Below are positions 25,120 to 29,661 of a DNA stretch of 29,661 bases, piece by piece. Each line of letters opens with the position of its first letter. Within the stretch, counting starts at the first letter, position 1. The notes below the pieces were generated by a model, which was not told the DNA's origin, did no database searches, and saw nothing but the letters and a program-made list of their open reading frames with translations. This DNA comes from Desulfobulbaceae bacterium (GTDB lineage Bacteria; Desulfobacterota; Desulfobulbia; Desulfobulbales; Desulfurivibrionaceae), in contig DOZO01000018.1 of NCBI GenBank assembly GCA_003517965.1, forward strand, positions 12,093-41,753, given 5' to 3'. Made by a program: the position numbers and the translations under genes.

Positions 25120-26419
25120 AAAAACGAACATTATTAAACCGTGGAACATTCTGCTGGTGGATGATGACAGCGACGACATCCTTCTGGTGCGCGAGATGTT
25201 GCGCGAGGCGCGCCCGAACGAAGGCGTAAACGTCGTAGCCGCCAATTGCCGGGACGAGGCCCTGGCCTGCATCGAGCGGGGCCGTTTTGACCTCTGCCTG
25301 TTCGATTATCGTCTTGGCCGTGACAACGGTCTCTCTCTCTTGCAGACAGTGCGGGAACGAGGAGTGACGACCCCGGTGATCATCCTGACCGGCCAGGGAG
25401 ATGAAGACATCGCCGTGAGCGCCATGAAGCTCGGGGCGGCCGACTACATCCCCAAACGGCGGTTGACCGCAGAGCTATTGCAGCATGCCGTGCGTTACGT
25501 CATCGAACTCTCCCGAACCAAACTCCTGCGGGAGAAGGCGGAGGAGGCCCTGCGGGAATCGGAGGAACGTTATCGTGAGCTGGTGACCAACATTCCGGCC
25601 GCGGTCTGCGAGATGACCCTGGAGGGAACCCTTATTTTTGCCAACCCGGCGACAGGCGAGATCACCGGCTACGACCCCGAAGGGCTTACCGGGAGCAACT
25701 GGTGGGAACTGCTGCGGGTAGAGGAAGAGACCTGGGCTATGCTCCTTCCCGAACCAGGCCAAACCTGCCGCACAGAACTGCCAATCGTGGCCAGAGACGG
25801 CACGGCCAGAATCCTCAACTGGACCGTCACCCGACGCCCGGTAAAGGCCACGGCCGGCTGCCTGATCTGCGTCGGGGTGGACATCACCGAGCTGGTGCGC
25901 TTGAAGGAAGAGCTAAAAGAAATGGCCGTCACCGACGAGCTGACCGGTCTGCTGAACCGGCGGGGTTTCCTTTCTCTGGCTGAACACCAACTGAAAACGG
26001 CTGAGCGCGAGGCAAAAGACCTCTTTTTGCTCTACGCCGATCTGGACGACATGAAAAAGATCAATGACAGCCTGGGGCACGAGGCCGGAGACCAGGCGCT
26101 TCGGGATACCGCCGCCGTCTTGCGCGAGACCTTTCGGGAAAGTGATATTATCGGCCGCATGGGCGGAGACGAATTCGCCGCCCTGCTGACCAATGCCCAT
26201 AGCCGGGAATGCGACCAGATTACCGCTCGGCTCGAGGAAAAACTGGCCCGGCACAATCAGAAGGCCACTATCCATTTGGCCCTGAGCTGCGGTGTGGTCC
26301 ACCGGGAACCAGCGGAAGGTATGAACTTGGACGAGATGCTATCCGTCAGCGACAACCTGATGTACGAGAACAAAAAATTGCGGAAAATAACCCGCGGCTG
26401 CAATCCTGATCTGCCATGA
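25112..26419 (+). CDS. REC-PAS-GGDEF response regulator (diguanylate cyclase)
   Basis: A 435-aa soluble diguanylate cyclase. The start at 25112 has GGAGGGAGG upstream; the frame extends upstream only inside the previous gene. The receiver (about residues 12-130) has Asp65 (LFDYRLG) as phosphorylation site. A PAS domain follows (about 155-270), then GGDEF at 351-355 (GRMGGDEFAAL), with an inhibitory RxxD site (RESD, 342-345) five residues upstream. It therefore should make c-di-GMP and be subject to product inhibition. It ends the operon and is likely the output of the haem-sensing kinase, perhaps through the Rcp1-like receiver. Confidence 0.92.
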   Translation: MAEKTNIIKPWNILLVDDDSDDILLVREMLREARPNEGVNVVAANCRDEALACIERGRFDLCLFDYRLGRDNGLSLLQTVRERGVTTPVIILTGQGDEDIAVSAMKLGAADYIPKRRLTAELLQHAVRYVIELSRTKLLREKAEEALRESEERYRELVTNIPAAVCEMTLEGTLIFANPATGEITGYDPEGLTGSNWWELLRVEEETWAMLLPEPGQTCRTELPIVARDGTARILNWTVTRRPVKATAGCLICVGVDITELVRLKEELKEMAVTDELTGLLNRRGFLSLAEHQLKTAEREAKDLFLLYADLDDMKKINDSLGHEAGDQALRDTAAVLRETFRESDIIGRMGGDEFAALLTNAHSRECDQITARLEEKLARHNQKATIHLALSCGVVHREPAEGMNLDEMLSVSDNLMYENKKLRKITRGCNPDLP

Positions 26420-26525
26420 ACATCCGGACTGGAAAAATATAGTGTACGTTGATTTTCTCGCCCCTCAACGATTTTTTTAATGATTTCCTGGTGCTCATTG
26501 GTCTATCCTCCAGTATGGTTATCTG
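26420..26525. other. Short region after the signalling operon with terminator and orphan start
   Basis: Besides the terminator, the minus strand has ATG at 26498 with a strong GGAGG site 8 bases upstream. The frame (MSTRKSLKKSLRG...) runs 50 codons into the antisense of the GGDEF gene. It looks like the intact beginning of a gene whose body has been lost, perhaps to the neighbouring mobile-element remnants. The function cannot be told. Confidence 0.25.
26447..26478 (+). terminator. Intrinsic terminator of the signalling operon
   Basis: CGTTGA (26447-26452) and TCAACG (26465-26470) pair around a 12-base loop, and ATTTTTTT follows directly. It lies 28 bases after the stop of the REC-PAS-GGDEF gene. 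Confidence 0.55.
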
Positions 26526-26663
26526 GTAAGCGTTCAGTATACCACATCTGCGTTATCGGCACTGCTGCCGATGATGATCGGGCGTTACCGCCGATGATTG
26601 TCCGCACTTCTGCAGACGATTGACAGACAGACACGCGCATCTGCGGCACTGTTGAACGCTTAC
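26526..26663. mobile_element. 138-bp IS66-like miniature element or remnant
   Basis: Perfect 11-bp terminal inverted repeats, GTAAGCGTTCA at 26526-26536 and its complement at 26653-26663, bound a 138-bp non-coding segment. IS66-family elements characteristically begin GTAAGCG. The right end continues inward as ACAGTGCCGCAGATGCG; the left contains CATCTGCGTTATCGGCACTG. The 8-bp flanks (GTTATCTG and AGTCCCGG) do not match, so there is no target duplication visible. It is probably a deletion derivative. Confidence 0.55.
26545..26567 (+). repeat. 23-bp repeat, inverted copy at 27198-27220
   Basis: These 23 bases (beginning CATCTGCGTTATCGG) occur perfectly inverted at 27198-27220. The two copies bracket 630 bases that contain the Cys-rich small gene. 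Shorter relatives lie at 26636-26663 and at 1-22. Confidence 0.85.
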
Positions 26664-26768
26664 AGTCCCGGGTTTACCTGAAATTGGGTGCCCTTGGTGA
26701 ACGATTACGTTGTCTGGCATAATCGGAAAGGGAACTGTCGGCTTAGAGTTTTTTGGGTGCCCGAGTAT

Positions 26769-26972
26769 TCAGACGCTGCCGCACATTGCCTGATAATTTT
26801 CACACTCCCGTAAACAGAGAAATGGGCATGGCTCTTTGTTGAACCATTTTTTTTTCGGGCACCAGTAACGGTCCTTGTACGGTTCGTTGCAACCGTTGCT
26901 GGTGAGCTTCTGTCGTTGTTTGGCGCCGAAATGAACTGTATTGCCGAGAATCGAAAACTGAATGATTGCCAT
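26769..26972 (-). CDS. 67-aa cysteine-rich small protein
   Basis: This gene is small but well supported: AGGAGGT (complement of 26979-26985) stands 6 bases before the ATG at 26972, and the frame starts MAIIQFSILG. Six cysteines (28, 38, 49, 53, 57, 64) lie in a basic and aromatic C-terminal half (RYWCPKKKWFNKEPCPF..CLREC), suggesting a zinc- or iron-sulphur-bound fold, or disulphides. No signal peptide is evident. The gene lies between repeat copies that resemble mobile-element ends, so it may be cargo. I do not recognise a named family. Confidence 0.65.
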   Translation of the reverse strand: MAIIQFSILGNTVHFGAKQRQKLTSNGCNEPYKDRYWCPKKKWFNKEPCPFLCLRECENYQAMCGSV

Positions 26973-27265
26973 TTCGATACCTCCTGCCCGCAAGGCTGAT
27001 CATGAGCCTTTCTGCCCATCTGTTACCTTCTTTATCGGCAATGTTTGATTTCTGATAAAGGACTTATGTTGACAAAGGGCTTAAGAGCCGTTACGAAATA
27101 GCCATTCCATTTCATGATGGCCCTAAATACAGTATGATTTTTTGTAACTATCCAGCTCGGAGCCGGAAAGAAATGTAAACCACGAAATGTAACTGTTCAG
27201 CAGTGCCGATAACGCAGATGCGGTGCTGCTGGGCGGTCACGATTTTTTCAAGGGAGATTAAGTGT
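26973..27265 (+). other. Leader region of the aminotransferase gene
   Basis: 293 bases without a gene. A TTGACA hexamer at 27069-27074 with TACGAA 17 bases later is a weak promoter candidate for the aminotransferase. A short palindrome GGCT-TAAG-AGCC lies just after the -35. The IS66-like end at 27189-27222 sits in the would-be 5' leader. Confidence 0.3.
27189..27222 (+). repeat. Solo IS66-like end in the aminotransferase leader
   Basis: Begins GTAACTGTTCAGCAGTGCCG and continues ATAACGCAGATGCG. It matches the inward sequence of the right end of the element at 26526-26663, apart from six inserted bases, and the copy at 1-22. The tip points left, so the former element would have extended right, into what is now the leader of the aminotransferase. 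Confidence 0.5.
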
Positions 27266-28570
27266 ATGCGTACTGATATCCTGCATAGCGGCGCAGGGGA
27301 ATTGACCTATGAGATTCGCAATATCGTCATTGTGGGCGAGAAATTGCAGAAGCTGGGAACCAAGGTGTATTGGGAAAATATCGGCGACCCCGTGGCTAAA
27401 GGGGAAAAGATTCCCCTGTGGATGAAACAGGTTGTTGCTGACCTGGTCATGGAGGACGCCACTTACGGCTATTGCCCGACCAGAGGGATGCTGGCGACCA
27501 GGGAATTTATTGCCGAAAGGACCAACAAGCGTGGTGGGGCGCAGATTGGCCCCGATGACATTATTTTTTTTAACGGCCTTGGCGATGCGATCAGCAAGGT
27601 TTTTGGCTTCCTGCGTTCAACCGCCCGGGTGGTGGTGCCCTCGCCCAGCTATACGACTCACTCTTCGGCGGAAGCAGCCCACGCTGGAGATCGTCCGGTA
27701 ACCTACTGGCTGAATCCCAATAATTACTGGTATCCGGATCTCGATGATCTGGAAAAACGGATCAAGTACAACCCGGCTGTGGCAGGCATCCTGATCATTA
27801 ACCCGGACAACCCAACCGGCGCGGTCTATCCCGAGGAGATCCTGCGAGGTATGGTGGCGCTGGCCAGAAAATATGACCTGTTCGTGATCTGCGACGAGGT
27901 TTATCAGGCCATTATTTATAACGGGCAGAAGACTCTGCCTCTGGCCGAGGTGATCGGGGATGTGCCGGCCATCTGTATGCGGGGCATCTCCAAGGAAATG
28001 CCCTGGCCTGGTTCCCGCTGTGGCTGGATTGAGGTCTACAACGGTGATCGAGATCCCATGTTTGCCAAGTATGTGACCTCGATCTTGAACGCCAAGATGG
28101 TGGAGGTCTGCTCCACCACCCTGCCGCAAAGGGCGATTCCGGCTATCCTCAGCCATCCGCAGTATGCCTCCTATTTGCAGGAAAGGATCAATCGCTACGA
28201 GAATTTTTCCAATATCGCCTATGATGCCCTGAAAGACATTGACGGCGTATTGGTGAATCGGACTAACGGTGCATTTTACATGAGTGTGGTTTTCAAGGAA
28301 GGCCGCCTGAACAGTCGGCAGACCCTGTCCATTGGCAACAAAGAGGTTCGTGCTCAGGTGGAAAGTTTGGTGGGTGGGCCGAATGTGGCTTTTGACAAGC
28401 GGTTTGTATATTATCTGCTGGGGGCCACTGGCGTCTGTGTGGTGCCGTTGTCCTCATTTGCTACCGAGCTGCAGGGCTTCCGGATTACCTTGCTTGAACG
28501 CAACGAAGAGCGGTTCACTGAAATTTTTCAGATCATTGCTGATGGGATCAGGCAGTACCTGAATTCATAA
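27266..28570 (+). CDS. PLP-dependent class I/II aminotransferase
   Basis: A 434-aa fold-type I aminotransferase. The start at 27266 (MRTDILHSGAG) has AGGGAGA 9-10 bases upstream; an apparent upstream extension runs through the repeat and lacks a ribosome site. Catalytic features: NPDNPTG at 179-185 (Asn182 near the cofactor ring), Asp210 and Tyr213 (CDEVYQ) and Lys243 (ISKEMPWPGSR), the PLP Schiff-base lysine. The C-terminal Arg for the substrate carboxylate is probably in the QGFRITLLE segment. The relation to alanine/aspartate-type aminotransferases is clear, but the substrate cannot be fixed from sequence. trpS follows after 51 bases, perhaps in the same transcript. Confidence 0.88.
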   Translation: MRTDILHSGAGELTYEIRNIVIVGEKLQKLGTKVYWENIGDPVAKGEKIPLWMKQVVADLVMEDATYGYCPTRGMLATREFIAERTNKRGGAQIGPDDIIFFNGLGDAISKVFGFLRSTARVVVPSPSYTTHSSAEAAHAGDRPVTYWLNPNNYWYPDLDDLEKRIKYNPAVAGILIINPDNPTGAVYPEEILRGMVALARKYDLFVICDEVYQAIIYNGQKTLPLAEVIGDVPAICMRGISKEMPWPGSRCGWIEVYNGDRDPMFAKYVTSILNAKMVEVCSTTLPQRAIPAILSHPQYASYLQERINRYENFSNIAYDALKDIDGVLVNRTNGAFYMSVVFKEGRLNSRQTLSIGNKEVRAQVESLVGGPNVAFDKRFVYYLLGATGVCVVPLSSFATELQGFRITLLERNEERFTEIFQIIADGIRQYLNS

Positions 28571-28621
28571 TCCAGAGGCTGCGCTGCCAAGCCGCCTGTC
28601 CTCAATCACAAGAGGTAAGCA

Positions 28622-29587
28622 ATGAGAATTTTATCCGGGATTCAGCCTTCTGGTCAGCTTCATATCGGCAACTACTTCGGCATGATGCGCTCTATGATCG
28701 CCAGCATGGATTCCAGCGAGCTGTATGCCTTTATCGTAGATCTCCATGCCCTTACCTCGGTGCAGGATCGGGAACGTCTGGCGCGCGGCACCCTTGAGGC
28801 GGCCACTGATTTTCTTGCCTTGGGGCTTGACCCGGAACGCTGCATCTTCTGGGTGCAGTCCGATGTGCCAGAGGTTACCGAGCTGGCCTGGATTCTTTCT
28901 GTGCTTACTCCAATGGGGCTGCTGGAGCGCTGCCATTCATACAAGGATAAGGTTGCCAAGGGTGTTGCTTCAAGTCACGGCCTGTTTTCCTATCCGGTGC
29001 TTATGGCTGCTGATATCTTGCTCTATCAGGCGCAGCGGGTGCCGGTGGGCAAGGATCAGAAGCAGCATCTGGAGGTGGCCCGCGACATCGCCATCAAGTT
29101 CAACAATACCTTTGGCGAGACCTTTGTTGTGCCCGAGCCGGTCATTGATGATAATCTGGCCACCATCCCAGGTCTGGATGGCCAGAAGATGTCCAAATCC
29201 TATGGCAACACCATCCCCATTTTCGCCAGCGAAAAAGAGCTGAAGAAAAAGGTCATGGCCATTGTCACCGATGCTACCCCGGTGGAAGCGCCCAAGGATC
29301 CCGAGAAATGCAACCTTTTCAGCCTCTACAGGCTGTTCGCCCCGGCGGATCGGCTGGCTGAGGTGCATGGCCTTTATGTGAACGGCGGGGCCATGTACGG
29401 TAAGATCAAGTTGGAGTTGCTTGATCTGCTTTGGGAGTATTTCCGTGAGGCACGGGAGAAGCGGGAGAGGTTGCTGGCTGATCCCGGCCAGGTGCGGGAT
29501 ATTCTTCACCGTGGGGCGAACAAGGCCAGGGAAAAGGCGGTTGTCACCCTTGATCTGGTGCGGGACCGGGTTGGCCTGAAGTATTGA
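28622..29587 (+). CDS. trpS: Tryptophan-tRNA ligase
   Basis: Charges tRNA-Trp with tryptophan in the cytoplasm. The 321-aa length is close to the family norm (about 330). The class I signatures are both present: HIGN at 14-17 (GQLHIGNYFG) and KMSKS at 189-193 (LDGQKMSKSYGNTI). The VGKDQKQHLEVARDIAIKFN block is a clear TrpRS feature. GAGG lies 6-8 bases before the ATG. It is essential in most bacteria and appears intact. Confidence 0.97.
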   Translation: MRILSGIQPSGQLHIGNYFGMMRSMIASMDSSELYAFIVDLHALTSVQDRERLARGTLEAATDFLALGLDPERCIFWVQSDVPEVTELAWILSVLTPMGLLERCHSYKDKVAKGVASSHGLFSYPVLMAADILLYQAQRVPVGKDQKQHLEVARDIAIKFNNTFGETFVVPEPVIDDNLATIPGLDGQKMSKSYGNTIPIFASEKELKKKVMAIVTDATPVEAPKDPEKCNLFSLYRLFAPADRLAEVHGLYVNGGAMYGKIKLELLDLLWEYFREAREKRERLLADPGQVRDILHRGANKAREKAVVTLDLVRDRVGLKY

Positions 29588-29602
29588 GGATTTTTACTCC
29601 TC
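29586..29602 (+). terminator. Weak hairpin at the trpS stop codon
   Basis: GAGGA (29586-29590) and TCCTC (29598-29602) pair around TTTTTAC. It overlaps the stop codon and is followed by a T-rich but interrupted stretch. The evidence for termination is weak. The last 60 bases hold no gene. Confidence 0.25.
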
Positions 29603-29661
29603 TTGTTCTTTATCCCATTTTCCGTAATCGTTTATCAAGGACACCAAAATTTAAGATAAAC

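Noticed and set aside
1..29661. CRISPR arrays, tRNA or rRNA genes
   Set aside because: No regularly spaced repeats and no recognisable tRNA or rRNA sequence were seen on either strand.

Overview
The window looks like chromosomal DNA of an anaerobic, motile Gram-negative bacterium, most likely a Desulfobacterota (former Deltaproteobacteria) member and perhaps a Desulfobulbales relative. This rests on the complex I layout (NuoHIJK, two Mrp-type antiporter subunits in place of NuoL, then NuoMN), on sensors carrying c-type haem motifs, and on several c-di-GMP proteins. The taxonomic call is an inference from gene content. No rRNA, tRNA or CRISPR array was seen.

Layout. (1) 74-9110 is the distal part of a complex I operon: nuoH, nuoI, nuoJ, nuoK, an MrpD-like subunit, an 83-aa membrane protein, a second MrpD-like subunit, nuoM and nuoN. 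The genes are tightly packed, with ATGA-type overlaps. (2) 9244-12668 is a zinc-uptake cluster: a small exported His/Cys protein, a coiled-coil outer-membrane beta-barrel protein, a ZnuA-like binding protein and a ZnuB-like permease. Three of the four genes are broken: an in-frame TGA, an in-frame TAA, and a 13-bp tandem duplication. No ATPase gene is present. (3) 12669-13196 is a non-coding stretch rich in hairpins. (4) 13197-16491 on the minus strand is a large MalT/BTAD-type STAND regulator, split by one extra base in an A8 run. It is divergent from (5) a chemoreceptor with a periplasmic CZB zinc-binding domain (16795-18297), with a dyad-symmetric site between them. (6) 18532-19101 is an unrecognised protein, followed by a 640-bp region with an integrase relic, a strong hairpin and a perfect palindrome abutting a promoter. 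(7) 19742-26419 is a four-gene signalling operon: haem-c sensor GGDEF-EAL, haem-c sensor histidine kinase, a CheY/Rcp1-like receiver, and a REC-PAS-GGDEF protein. (8) 26420-27265 holds IS66-like terminal repeats around a 67-aa Cys-rich gene. (9) 27266-29587 encodes a class I/II aminotransferase and TrpS.

How the genes work together. The first block builds the proton- or sodium-pumping membrane arm of complex I, with four antiporter-type subunits instead of three. The zinc cluster would once have brought zinc through the outer membrane and across the inner membrane; as read it is decaying or miscalled. The nearby CZB chemoreceptor suggests zinc or redox sensing. The signalling operon appears to convert a periplasmic redox or gas signal, sensed at haem c, into changes of c-di-GMP level. 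A related repeat is found at the first bases of the window and near 26.5-27.2 kb, so the window may begin at the edge of a mobile-element remnant.
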